A stretch of DNA of 64,000 nucleotides. Source: JABIAL01 sp964645825 (GTDB lineage Bacteria > Patescibacteriota > Patescibacteriia > UBA1558 > GWA2-36-10). A program made the translations under genes and the position numbers. Shown here one piece after another: positions 43,536-51,876 of the stretch. The stretch lies in assembly GCA_964645825.1 (NCBI GenBank), contig CAZXZY010000001.1:1-64000 (forward strand). The letters run 5' to 3'. The notes under the pieces were generated by a model. That model was not told where the DNA came from and made no database searches. It was given only the letters and a program-made list of their open reading frames with translations. Numbering within the stretch: position 1 is the first letter of the stretch; the number at the start of each line of letters is the position of its first letter.

Positions 43536-45203
43536 TTATTGATTATTCTTTTCTTTATTTATACCAAATAGCCATAACTTATCCTCTATTTTACGTTTTA
43601 CAATCATGCGTAAAAAAGTACGTGTCACAGTAATAGCAGAGAACATAGAGATGATAATACCAATCGCTAAAGTGATGGCAAACCCTTTGACAACAGATGT
43701 TCCAAACCAAGCTAAGATCAAACAAGTAATAATGGATGAAATATTTGAATCACGAATAGATGTCCAAGCTCTTTGAAAACCATTTTCAACAGATGATGTT
43801 AAACTACGGCCTTCGTATAATTCTTCTTTTGTTCTTTCGAAGATAAGAATATTAGCATCTACTGCCATACCAACCGACAAAATAAATCCAGCTACACCAG
43901 CTAAAGTCATGGTCACTGGGATCATTTCAAATAAAGCTAGTGTGACCAAAGAATACACAGCTAAAGCCAAAACCGCAATCAATCCTGGTAATCTATAATA
44001 AATTAGCATAAACAATGCTGCTGCAAGTAAGCCAATAATACCAGCTATTAAACTTTTTTCTACTGAAATATCACCCAAAGAAGCACCAACTGTTTGCTGG
44101 CTGATTAATTCGATTGGTACTGGCAAAGCACCTGAATTTAAATCTCTAACCATATCTTTGGCTTCTTTTATACCAAAACTACCAGAAATAACAGCTCGCC
44201 CATCTTTGATTGCTTCTTGAACAACTGGCTCAGAAATTTTGAATCCATCCAAAAAAATAGCCACTGGTTTTCCAACATTAGCCTCAGTAATAGAAGCAAA
44301 GAGATCTTTTCCTTCGCTATCAAATTCTAATCCAATCAATGGAGCGTTGGTATTTTGATCAAATTCTAAGTTTGCTCGTTTAAGATGACGACCACCTAAA
44401 TCAGTATTTTCCCAATTGATATTAGCATAATCAGCGTTTGGTTTTTGAATTAAGATGTGAGCGGCTCGTATTTCTGTCTCACCAGAATCATTTAAACGTT
44501 CTTCAAGTTTTTTTATAATATGATAACCAAATTGTGACTCAACTAGTTCTGGAGAAATTTCTCCAATTTTTAAATCTTCAAAAATAGCTTGTTCAAATTC
44601 TGGTACAAATTGTCCACGTGTTACCCATGGTAATTCACCACCATCAACGGACGAACCCAAATCTTCACTAAATTCTTGAGCAAGCGCTGCAAAATCCTCT
44701 CCTGCTAAAACCTGTTCTAACAAACCTTGCGCTGTATCTTTTTCAGGATTTAATATTTCTTCTTCTGTTTCTTCAACAATTGGAGCGCCGACAGTTTTGA
44801 ATTCTAATAAAGGTGTAGCGCCAATCATTTCAATAGCTTCACTTACATCTTGGACGCCAGCTAGCTCAACAATGATACGATAGTGATTTCCACTATAATT
44901 TGTTTGAATAGTTGGTTCAGATACACCATAAGCGTTTACACGACGCTCAATAACGTCTCTGACGCCCTCCACGGACTCTTTTTTGTCTGCATCGGCAAAG
45001 TTATCAACGTTAGCTTCATAGACCAGATGAGTGCCGCCTTGTAAATCTAAACCTAAATGTATTCTAAATTTAGAAAACCAGCCAGAATTACTTGGCCAGA
45101 CCACAAGAGCGCTAAAAATTGCCAAAATCATGATACCAGCAAAAGCTAGACGTACTTGGTTTTTAGTAATAGCTACTTTTCGAGGTAATTTAGTTTTTGT
45201 CAT
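43536..45203 (-). CDS. secD: Protein translocase subunit SecD with inserted parvulin-like segment
   Basis: 555 aa, six membrane helices. Typical SecD regions: LGLDLQGGTHLVYE after helix 1, LEFKTV, GGRHLKRANLEFD, and the RND part GFILSVGMAVDANILIFER. Between about residues 145 and 256, in the external domain, is an insertion with parvulin rotamase features: FAALAQEFSEDLGSSVDGGE, LPWVTRGQFVPEFEQAIF, then SQFGYHIIKKLEE. AAHILIQK, which is normally the first strand of a parvulin, comes after these. The insertion replaces a variable loop. It heads the secDF unit behind TTGAAA-N16-TAAAAT. Confidence 0.95.
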   Translation of the reverse strand: MTKTKLPRKVAITKNQVRLAFAGIMILAIFSALVVWPSNSGWFSKFRIHLGLDLQGGTHLVYEANVDNFADADKKESVEGVRDVIERRVNAYGVSEPTIQTNYSGNHYRIIVELAGVQDVSEAIEMIGATPLLEFKTVGAPIVEETEEEILNPEKDTAQGLLEQVLAGEDFAALAQEFSEDLGSSVDGGELPWVTRGQFVPEFEQAIFEDLKIGEISPELVESQFGYHIIKKLEERLNDSGETEIRAAHILIQKPNADYANINWENTDLGGRHLKRANLEFDQNTNAPLIGLEFDSEGKDLFASITEANVGKPVAIFLDGFKISEPVVQEAIKDGRAVISGSFGIKEAKDMVRDLNSGALPVPIELISQQTVGASLGDISVEKSLIAGIIGLLAAALFMLIYYRLPGLIAVLALAVYSLVTLALFEMIPVTMTLAGVAGFILSVGMAVDANILIFERTKEELYEGRSLTSSVENGFQRAWTSIRDSNISSIITCLILAWFGTSVVKGFAITLAIGIIISMFSAITVTRTFLRMIVKRKIEDKLWLFGINKEKNNQ

Positions 45204-45231
45204 ATAAATTATCTTTTTTAAATATGCGGAT

Positions 45232-45259
45232 ATTTTAGCATAAATCTCAATTTTTTCAA
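45232..45259 (-). promoter_or_regulatory. Promoter of secDF
   Basis: Minus strand: TTGAAA (45254-45259), 16-bp spacer, TAAAAT (45232-45237) with TGC before it. Confidence 0.62.
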
Positions 45260-45271
45260 GTCCAAATATGC

Positions 45272-46063
45272 TTATTTTTTAGCTAAAAATTGAATGGCGC
45301 TACCAAGACCTGGAAATATCTTAGCTAAAGTACGATGCTCTAATTTCAAATATGCTTTATATATCTTTAAAAATCCCCTAGCCTCTGTCCGCGGCAAGTA
45401 ATCGTAAGTATAAAATTGTTCTATTTTGAATCCTGTTTTTATTAAAGCTTGCTTCATTTGACTTGGCAGAAAAACTTCGGCATCAGGCTCAATCATTTCT
45501 GGTGGCACAGTTTTTTGTGCTTTAAAAATATTTAAAACTCTAGTAATTAGTCTGACTAAAATCCATAAATAAAAAAATGGATTAAACCATCTATGATAAT
45601 TTGCATTAGGCTCACCCAAAATTATAAACTTGCCTTCCGGTTTTAAAACTCTGTATATTTCTTGAAAAGTTTTGTTCATAGCAAAAAAGTGATGCAACGA
45701 ACCATTAATAACTACTAAATCAAAAAAATTATCTTGATAAGGCAAATTCACAACTTCACCTAAAGTAAAATTGACTTGCGGATATTTTTGCTTAGCAATA
45801 TTTAAAACTTCTTCAGATAAATCAATACCATAAACTTCTTCAGATACTTGCAATAAACTATTTGTCAGTCTTCCTGTGCCACAGGCTACATCTAAAGATT
45901 TGTTTACTTTATTATTTTTTAGAAATTTTTTAAGATTAACAAAATTCCAAGCATCAACTATTTTAGCAGACTCGGTTTCTGTATGCCAAGCATCGTATTT
46001 AGCAGCTGTAGCATTATAATAATCTCGCTGAACTTGCTTTTTTTGTTGATAATTATCTTGCAT
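45272..46063 (-). CDS. Class I SAM-dependent methyltransferase
   Basis: 263 aa. The Rossmann SAM-binding motif is LDVACGTGRLTNSLL with YGIDLSEEVL as the acidic loop, and motif IV is FDLVVINGSLHHF. This resembles UbiE/Methyltransf_11 enzymes. A hydrophobic stretch near residue 165 (WFNPFFYLWILVRLI) may contact membrane or a lipid substrate. The substrate is unknown. It has a strong promoter (TTGACA-N17-GATAAT) whose -10 is nine bases before the ATG, so the leader is at most a few bases. Confidence 0.87.
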   Translation of the reverse strand: MQDNYQQKKQVQRDYYNATAAKYDAWHTETESAKIVDAWNFVNLKKFLKNNKVNKSLDVACGTGRLTNSLLQVSEEVYGIDLSEEVLNIAKQKYPQVNFTLGEVVNLPYQDNFFDLVVINGSLHHFFAMNKTFQEIYRVLKPEGKFIILGEPNANYHRWFNPFFYLWILVRLITRVLNIFKAQKTVPPEMIEPDAEVFLPSQMKQALIKTGFKIEQFYTYDYLPRTEARGFLKIYKAYLKLEHRTLAKIFPGLGSAIQFLAKK

Positions 46064-46072
46064 AACAGCGAA

Positions 46073-46101
46073 ATTATCTCATTTCTTAGGCTTTGTGTCA
46101 A
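46073..46101 (-). promoter_or_regulatory. Promoter of the methyltransferase gene
   Basis: Minus strand: TTGACA (46096-46101), 17-bp spacer, GATAAT (46073-46078) with TGA before it. The -35 sits in the U-tract of the upstream terminator; predicted leader is about three bases. Confidence 0.75.
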
Positions 46102-46134
46102 AAAGAAAAGCCGCGATCGTGCATACGATCGCGG
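46101..46134 (-). terminator. Terminator of the 84-aa gene
   Basis: Perfect 10-bp GC-rich stem CCGCGATCGT / ACGATCGCGG (46111-46120 and 46125-46134), followed on the minus strand by CTTTTCTTTTT. Confidence 0.93.
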
Positions 46135-46149
46135 ACTTCAAGTCTTTGA

Positions 46150-46404
46150 TTAGACATGTGCCTGTTGACAGAGCTCATCTATCTCAGCATCCAAAACTGT
46201 CCATTCAGCTGCTGTTAGATGAACGGTGTCATCGATGTCTTCTACGGCTTCTGGCCCCTGCTCTTTCATGTTAGATGCGCCAAGTTTGCATAATCTCTCC
46301 CAGAATGCAATTCTGGCCGCATCATCTGGACTGACATTGATCAGTCTCTGCATTGCGTGCTCCATGAATTTGCTTACAGTACCTCCTACCATGTTTCTGT
46401 CCAT
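46150..46404 (-). CDS. Small acidic soluble protein, 84 aa, unknown function
   Basis: All-helical by appearance, acidic, no membrane helix or signal: MEHAMQRLINVSPDDAARIA, then FWERLCKLGASNMKEQG and a final LTAAEWTVLDAEIDELCQQ. No family recognised. It is likely real because it has an AAGGGCGAG Shine-Dalgarno region before the ATG at 46404, an upstream TTGACA, and one of the strongest terminators in the window. Base composition is more GC-rich than neighbouring genes. It resembles the other one-gene units at 5915, 35355 and 62834. Confidence 0.72.
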   Translation of the reverse strand: MDRNMVGGTVSKFMEHAMQRLINVSPDDAARIAFWERLCKLGASNMKEQGPEAVEDIDDTVHLTAAEWTVLDAEIDELCQQAHV

Positions 46405-46449
46405 TTTCTCGCCCTTTCGTTTTAGTGTGTCAAGAACTAAGATTTTTAA

Positions 46450-46478
46450 TATTTACCATCTTCTCTATGTTTTGTCAA
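46450..46478 (-). promoter_or_regulatory. Possible promoter of the 84-aa gene
   Basis: Minus strand: TTGACA (46473-46478), 17-bp spacer, TAAATA (46450-46455). Consensus -35 but weak -10. Confidence 0.42.
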
Positions 46479-46498
46479 TCATAACTAAATTTAATTGA

Positions 46499-46527
46499 TT
46501 GACTAAGTAAAGTAAATATTTTATAAT
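46499..46527 (+). promoter_or_regulatory. Promoter of tRNA-Gln
   Basis: TTGACT (46499-46504), 17-bp spacer, TATAAT (46522-46527), ten bases before the mature tRNA 5' end. Confidence 0.85.
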
Positions 46528-46537
46528 ATTTTCACGT

Positions 46538-46611
46538 TCGGGGATCGTCTAATGGTAGGACGACTGGTTCTGGTCCAGTTAATCGGGGTTCGACTCCCTG
46601 TCCCCGAGCCA
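46538..46611 (+). tRNA. tRNA-Gln (anticodon CUG), CCA encoded
   Basis: 74-nt cloverleaf read by eye. Acceptor TCGGGGA pairs with TCCCCGA, then discriminator G and encoded CCA. D-stem GTC/GAC. Anticodon stem ACTGG/CCAGT with loop TTCTGGT gives anticodon CUG. T-stem CGGGG/CCCTG with loop TTCGACT. It has a near-consensus promoter and a downstream hairpin terminator. The first 13 bases of its 3' end and flank are repeated 92 bp downstream. Confidence 0.95.
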
Positions 46612-46706
46612 AACGAACGAAGTGAGTGCAGGCTCGGGATTATAGATCCGAGTCGAAAACGAGGCTCCTAAGATGCTGTGCAATAGCGCAGCGCCCCGAG
46701 CCAAAC
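46602..46706 (+). repeat. Direct repeat of the tRNA-Gln 3' end enclosing a hairpin-rich spacer
   Basis: CCCCGAGCCAAAC occurs at 46602-46614 (end of the tRNA plus flank) and again at 46694-46706. The 79 bases between can fold: GAGCC / GGCTC, CTCGGGAT / ATCCGAG, and CTGTGC-AATA-GCGCAG. This could be the footprint of a small element inserted at the tRNA 3' end or a processed transcript tail. No integrase gene is near. Confidence 0.65.
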
Positions 46707-46734
46707 AAAAAATCGCCTAACTGGCGACTTTTTT
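46707..46734. terminator. Bidirectional terminator after the tRNA-Gln unit
   Basis: AAAAAATCGCC, loop, GGCGACTTTTTT. It serves the tRNA transcript on the plus strand and the 146-aa membrane-protein gene on the minus strand. Confidence 0.88.
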
Positions 46735-46744
46735 ATTTTATATT

Positions 46745-47185
46745 TTAGTTAAACTTTTTATCAATGCTGGCAACTTGTGTGTGCTCGCGCCTAACTTCTG
46801 AAATTTTTAATGAAGCAATAAGTAGCATTAATAATGTATGAAAAAAACCTAAAAACATAGCTGCAAAAGCAACTGAATCCATTGATATGTCAATAAGTAA
46901 TGCAAATAAGATTGAACTGATTGTACTTAAAATTAATAAAACCACACCCAATGTGACAGACATGATTTTAAAATTGGTTGGCTTTTTTATTTTACGCTTT
47001 AAAAAGTTTAAAAGGAGATAATAAAAAAATAAGAATACTAAACCAAAAGTACCTACAATAAGTGATTCACCCTCAACACCGCGATCTGATAATACACCAA
47101 AAATAATAAAAGCTATCAAAATCCATATAACAAAGATCGTTATCTTTTCAGATCGTGATTTTTTTGTTTTGTTTAATTTGCTCAT
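46745..47185 (-). CDS. Four-span membrane protein, unknown function
   Basis: 146 aa with a basic N terminus (MSKLNKTKKSRSEK) and four membrane helices at about 16-35, 42-62, 75-97 and 102-125. No motif or family recognised. It is 29 bases downstream of dnaX and ends at the shared terminator, so it is probably the last gene of that transcript. Its job cannot be inferred from dnaX. Confidence 0.65.
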   Translation of the reverse strand: MSKLNKTKKSRSEKITIFVIWILIAFIIFGVLSDRGVEGESLIVGTFGLVFLFFYYLLLNFLKRKIKKPTNFKIMSVTLGVVLLILSTISSILFALLIDISMDSVAFAAMFLGFFHTLLMLLIASLKISEVRREHTQVASIDKKFN

Positions 47186-47214
47186 AGTATAAAAATTAAA
47201 ATTTGATTACACTT

Positions 47215-48708
47215 TTACAAAACTTCTCCACCAAAAGTATCAACTGCATCCCCCACCTCTTCTTCTTGACTACCTTTGAATTTTTGTTGATTAGTTTTAA
47301 AATCTTCGTCTATTTTTAGCACTGTTTTGATTGAACGGCCTAAAATATTAGTTAAATTTTTATTTATTTCTTCAGCTACACCTGGCTTATCTAATTGCTC
47401 AATATGAAATGGATATTCAAGGCCTACGGTAATAACTTCTGTTTGAATATCTAATGGATGAGCACTTTGAATGATGCCGGCCAGAGAAGAGTTCAATGGC
47501 TTCAAGGCGCTTACTAATTCAGTCCATTGTTTTTGTAAACTAACATAGTCTTTATTATCTATAGCTAGAGTTTGAGCTGTTGTAGTGACAGTTGGCTCTG
47601 GACTAGCAATGTCAGCTGTAGCTAATAAAAATTCAATGCAAGCTAATTCTAATGGCAATTGATCGATTACAACAGCTTGTTGGCTTTGAACTTTAGCTAA
47701 TAGTATATTTAATAAACGGGAAATATCAGCTAAAGGAAAATTAGAGGCATGTTTTTTGATCATTTCTACGAAATGTTCATCAAATTCTAGCTGAAAATCA
47801 GCTCCAATAACCTGATAAAGCATAATTTGACGAGTATATTCGATCAAATCCGAAGTCAAACTATCTATATCTACACCTTCAGCTACTAATTTATTGATTT
47901 GATTTAATACAGCTGGCAGATTGTGCATCCGTAAGCCCTCAACTAAAGCGTCTATTTCTTGCCAATTATTACGTGGCAAAACTAGAGAAATCAAATCATC
48001 AGTCACTTGACCATGAGACAAAGCAATGATCTGTCCCAAAAGTGATTCAGCATCACGCAAACATCCTTCTGAGCGACGAGCGATTTGAGTCAAAACTTTA
48101 TCATCGATAGTTATTTTTTCCCATTCTATAATCTCACTTAACCTCTTTACTACATCAGCTAAAGGGATTTTTTTGAAATCAAAACGCTGACAACGAGAAA
48201 TGATTGTTTCTGGTACTTTATGAATTTCAGTTGTAGCTAAAATAAATATCACTCGCTTTGGTGGCTCTTCAAGAGTTTTGAGTAGAGCATTAAAAGCGGA
48301 TTTGGAAAGCATGTGGACTTCATCGATCACAAAAACTTTATAGCCGTTTTTGTTGAAAGGTGGAACTTGAGCATTGGCAATAATATTTTCTCTAACATTG
48401 TCCACTCCAGTATGCGAAGCGGCGTCAATTTCGATCACATCCAAAGTTTGATTATGCAAAAAGTTTTCACAAGCCTGGCAAACATTACATGGCTCACTAG
48501 AATCATCCTTACGATCAAGACAATTTAATGAGCGTGCAAAAAGACGGGCCAAGGTAGTCTTGCCCGTTCCTCTGGGACCTACAAATAAGTAAGCGTGAGC
48601 GATTTGCCCAGAAGTGATCTCACTCTGCAAAGTAACTTTAATTGGCCGTTGGCCAACTACTTCTTTGAAGAGCTTCGGTCGATATTTTCGGTAAATGACT
48701 TCAGACAT
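47215..48708 (-). CDS. dnaX: DNA polymerase III subunit gamma/tau
   Basis: 497 aa clamp-loader ATPase. Walker A GPRGTGKTTLARLFARSLNC, zinc-site Cys (CNVCQACEN with the earlier Cys), Walker B FVIDEVHMLSK, sensor 1 ATTEIHKVPETIISRCQRF. The C-terminal part beyond about residue 370 is short and variable, so a full tau polymerase-binding domain is doubtful. No obvious A-rich slippery site was noticed. It follows the 201-aa gene by six bases. Confidence 0.96.
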   Translation of the reverse strand: MSEVIYRKYRPKLFKEVVGQRPIKVTLQSEITSGQIAHAYLFVGPRGTGKTTLARLFARSLNCLDRKDDSSEPCNVCQACENFLHNQTLDVIEIDAASHTGVDNVRENIIANAQVPPFNKNGYKVFVIDEVHMLSKSAFNALLKTLEEPPKRVIFILATTEIHKVPETIISRCQRFDFKKIPLADVVKRLSEIIEWEKITIDDKVLTQIARRSEGCLRDAESLLGQIIALSHGQVTDDLISLVLPRNNWQEIDALVEGLRMHNLPAVLNQINKLVAEGVDIDSLTSDLIEYTRQIMLYQVIGADFQLEFDEHFVEMIKKHASNFPLADISRLLNILLAKVQSQQAVVIDQLPLELACIEFLLATADIASPEPTVTTTAQTLAIDNKDYVSLQKQWTELVSALKPLNSSLAGIIQSAHPLDIQTEVITVGLEYPFHIEQLDKPGVAEEINKNLTNILGRSIKTVLKIDEDFKTNQQKFKGSQEEEVGDAVDTFGGEVL

Positions 48709-48714
48709 GTGTAT

Positions 48715-49320
48715 TTACAAATCAATTTCCAATTCGTCTACGTTTTCACTTTTTTTATTTGTATTTTGATTTTGTTGTTTTTGTTTTATGATATTTTCAA
48801 CGGCAGCCCATTCACTATCTGCTGCCTTAGGCACTAAGATGACAATTTCATCACCTTCATCGCCCTTGAAATAAGTAACACTGGCTAATAATACTTTAAA
48901 AACTTTATCCCCAGCCAAGACTACAAAATCTCCGCTAGATTGTTCTTTGACTAGATGACCAACCAATCTTTGTCTATCCACAGGAGAAATTTGTTTAAAA
49001 ACAAAGGCGCCGTTATTATCTATGTTCAGTTTTAAAATGTCTCCTTCAACTAGTTTTGATTTGGAGGCATAATTTGCTGGTACGGAATATTGTTTACCAT
49101 CTGGACCAATCATCACTTGACCGTTAAAAACACCTTCTATGACCATGCCAGCATCGCCTTGAGATTCTTGACCAAATTCCGCTGCCTTCAAACTATAATC
49201 CACAGCTGATTTAGTTGACTTACCGCCCAATTCACCCAAAATCATTTTGGTTTTTTCGAGCTCTAGTTCTAAATTGTAAACCAAAGATTCTAGTTCTTTG
49301 ACCTTTTTCGCGTTCGACAT
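48715..49320 (-). CDS. Conserved-looking protein with coiled coil and beta domain
   Basis: 201 aa, cytosolic. Residues 1-33 form a coiled coil (VKELESLVYNLELELEKTKM). Residues about 58-165 form a beta-rich region in two halves, VFNGQVMIGPDGKQYSVPANY ... LKLNIDNNGAFVFKQI and VVLAGDKVFKVLLASVTYF, like a small barrel. The tail is Gln/Asn/Lys-rich and acidic. Not recognised. It lies upstream of dnaX with a six-base gap, so a role near replication is possible but unproven. A terminator separates it from the TraG-like gene. Confidence 0.68.
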   Translation of the reverse strand: MSNAKKVKELESLVYNLELELEKTKMILGELGGKSTKSAVDYSLKAAEFGQESQGDAGMVIEGVFNGQVMIGPDGKQYSVPANYASKSKLVEGDILKLNIDNNGAFVFKQISPVDRQRLVGHLVKEQSSGDFVVLAGDKVFKVLLASVTYFKGDEGDEIVILVPKAADSEWAAVENIIKQKQQNQNTNKKSENVDELEIDL

Positions 49321-49363
49321 TTTTATTTTTGTGTTTATATTTTTCTATTCTAACAATAACATA

Positions 49364-49391
49364 AAAACGTCCATATTTCAATAGACGTTTT
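49364..49391 (-). terminator. Terminator of the fused TraG-like ATPase transcript
   Basis: AAAACGTC (49364-49371) and GACGTTTT (49384-49391), then TTATG on the minus strand; weak U-tract but a clean stem. Confidence 0.7.
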
Positions 49392-49410
49392 GTAGTGAAT
49401 TGTTGATAAT

Positions 49411-51873
49411 TTAGACAATAATTCGCTTATTAATTTCGGCTTCTATTTGTTCTTTGGCGCGTCCATATTTCAACGCTGAAAGCTCTTTAATGGCTGCCGC
49501 TAACTCAAAATGACCTTTTTCTGCCATGATGGGGTTAAAATTAAAAGCTGGCGGAGCAGCGTTGTCTATCAATAATCTGGTATAACAAGTATATTTTGGC
49601 ATATTAATAAGATCATATTCCGATACTATCGGTGCCATTTGTTTAGCAATAGTTTCTGCATCTTCAACACCAATCCGGAAAGAAACAATTGTGCCGACAT
49701 TGCCAAAGATAGCATCACGTACCCTGGTATCACCATTCTTGACTAGCTGTGCAATAAATTGATGAGCCAAAATTAAATCAAGTCGATACTTACGTGCTTC
49801 AGATAAAATGACTGAGATACTCTCTGTAATAAAATTTTGGAACTCATCTATATAAAGATAGAAATCGCTTCTTTTATCTTCTTCTAAATTGACTCGGCTC
49901 ATAGCGGCAAATAATAATTTACCGATAATAATCATGCCAAGTAAATTACTGTTCATTTCGCCTATCTTGCCTTTAGATAAATTTACTAAAATAATTTTAT
50001 TACTGTCCATTGCTTCTCTAAAATTAAAAGCAGATTTAGCCTGAGCAATAATTGGTCTAATCAAATCGTTAGATATAAATGGAGTTAGCTTACTAGTGAT
50101 ATAAGGAACCATATTAGCTAAAGAAGCTTCACCTCCTGCTTTTTGAGCCTCCTTTTCCCAAAATTCTTTGACAAATCTATTTTTAACAGTAGCTAATTTT
50201 GTTTTTCTAAATTCGGCATCGGCTAACACCCGAGGAATCTCTACTAAAGTGGCACCACTAAGCTTATCATCCATCACCAACAACATCGCATTACGCATAT
50301 ACTGCTCAAACATTGGGCCACCAGTAGCTTTTAGATCATAAAGTTTATCAAAAATGGCAATCATTTCATTGATCACAAAAGTTTTTTGCTCTTCTGTATC
50401 ATATTCGAGCATATTCATACCCAAAGGTCGCTCAGAATTAGCTGGGTCAAATAAAATCACGTCTTCTGCTCTCTCTTTTGGCACATGAGTTAAGGCAGTT
50501 TCAATCAAGTCACCATGTGGATCAACCACACAAACGCCCTTACCCGCTTTAATATCTTGGATAATCAAACTTTCTTGAAAAACAGACTTACCAGTACCAG
50601 TTTGCCCAATAATATACATGTGTCTTCTTCTGTCCGCTGCCTTCATACGAATCAGGCTTTCTTTACCACGATAAGTATTTTTACCTAAAATTAAACCATC
50701 AGTCGGAATATTAGCTGGTGGAGAAGCTTTAACAGCGTCTAACCAATCAATATTTGGTGTAGAGGTAGTGGTTAATGGCAAATGAATAACACTAACCATC
50801 TCTTCGGCGTTCAAAATTAGACGGTCTACAGCCGAAAATTGTCGATAAATAAAATTTTGAATTATTTGATCATTTTTCTTATAAGTTACAGCTTTGAAGC
50901 TATTGCCAAATTCATAAATATTATACTGGGTATAACTATTCAAAATATCTTGCAAAGCAGCTTCGGCTTTTGCCTCCTCTTTACTAGCTACTACTATACG
51001 AATATTTACATCAAGCCCTGGTTTAGAAGTTTTTTCTTCTATCATTTTACTAGCCTGCTGTTCCATAGCTGACATTTGATGTTGCTCTCCTCTATTTTGC
51101 ATTACATTTTCCGCTGGACCTTTTTTATCGGTACTGATAATCTTCAATATAAATTCTATTAGCTTCCCTAAAATTTTTATCAAACCTGTGCCATGAACTT
51201 TATCGATGGCTGATTGAAAAGTCATACCATCATTAACATTTTTAATAATCTTCCTGGCTCGAGCATGCCACTTTTTAGGAGCAGAACGAAAAATATACTG
51301 CACTGCAGCTGCTTCATCTTCAGCTAATTTACTTAAAATATTAGTAATACTTTCTAGTGGATCATTAGAAAAACTAGGGTATGTTTTTATAGGTAATGCA
51401 ACATCGTTAGCAAAAATCAAATTACCAGCTTTAATAAAACTATTTGATTTGAAAATGTTATAATCCTCTACATCTTCAAAATAAACCTTTGGATAAACAG
51501 CCTGTATTTGTTGAATAAAAAATTCTCTAAATTTATGAGGTACAGCTGCATAAAATTGGATCATGCCTTTTTGGACAACTATTTCCAAAGAAAATGTATC
51601 CTCTCGTATTTTCATGCCCTTATCTGCCTTGAGTGCTGCTAAAGAAGTGAATAAGTGTTCAATTTGTCCTAAGGTTTGAGTAATATAGTCTTGGCTTAAT
51701 TCCTCTTTTTCGCCTTTAGTATACTTAGGAATTTTTATCAATAATATATCTAATTTAAGATTTTTATTTACTTTTTTATTAAATTTTTTCAATACAAAAA
51801 TAATAGACGTCGCAGCTATAGCTAGCGCTAACACAATGGCAATTAAAGTTGTCCAAGTGATTTGAATTTCCAT
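49411..51873 (-). CDS. Fused membrane TraG/VirD4-like ATPase
   Basis: 820 aa. One N-terminal membrane helix (about 8-28, LIAIVLALAIAATSIIFVL), a cytosolic adaptor region to about residue 370 containing PIKTYPSFSNDP, then the ATPase: Walker A GQTGTGKSVFQES, VCVVDPHGDLIETAL, Walker B FYLYIDEFQNFIT and LILAHQFIAQL. It is paralogous to the split pair at 38044-41277, sharing motifs in the same order, but has no C-terminal zinc finger. It might move DNA or protein across or along the membrane. The gene before it (156 aa) is four bases away. Confidence 0.86.
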   Translation of the reverse strand: MEIQITWTTLIAIVLALAIAATSIIFVLKKFNKKVNKNLKLDILLIKIPKYTKGEKEELSQDYITQTLGQIEHLFTSLAALKADKGMKIREDTFSLEIVVQKGMIQFYAAVPHKFREFFIQQIQAVYPKVYFEDVEDYNIFKSNSFIKAGNLIFANDVALPIKTYPSFSNDPLESITNILSKLAEDEAAAVQYIFRSAPKKWHARARKIIKNVNDGMTFQSAIDKVHGTGLIKILGKLIEFILKIISTDKKGPAENVMQNRGEQHQMSAMEQQASKMIEEKTSKPGLDVNIRIVVASKEEAKAEAALQDILNSYTQYNIYEFGNSFKAVTYKKNDQIIQNFIYRQFSAVDRLILNAEEMVSVIHLPLTTTSTPNIDWLDAVKASPPANIPTDGLILGKNTYRGKESLIRMKAADRRRHMYIIGQTGTGKSVFQESLIIQDIKAGKGVCVVDPHGDLIETALTHVPKERAEDVILFDPANSERPLGMNMLEYDTEEQKTFVINEMIAIFDKLYDLKATGGPMFEQYMRNAMLLVMDDKLSGATLVEIPRVLADAEFRKTKLATVKNRFVKEFWEKEAQKAGGEASLANMVPYITSKLTPFISNDLIRPIIAQAKSAFNFREAMDSNKIILVNLSKGKIGEMNSNLLGMIIIGKLLFAAMSRVNLEEDKRSDFYLYIDEFQNFITESISVILSEARKYRLDLILAHQFIAQLVKNGDTRVRDAIFGNVGTIVSFRIGVEDAETIAKQMAPIVSEYDLINMPKYTCYTRLLIDNAAPPAFNFNPIMAEKGHFELAAAIKELSALKYGRAKEQIEAEINKRIIV

Positions 51874-51876
51874 GAA

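Noticed and set aside
46226..46498. Plus-strand 90-codon frame over the 84-aa gene
   Set aside because: Runs over the promoter region of the minus-strand gene and lacks signals of its own; the minus frame has SD and terminator.
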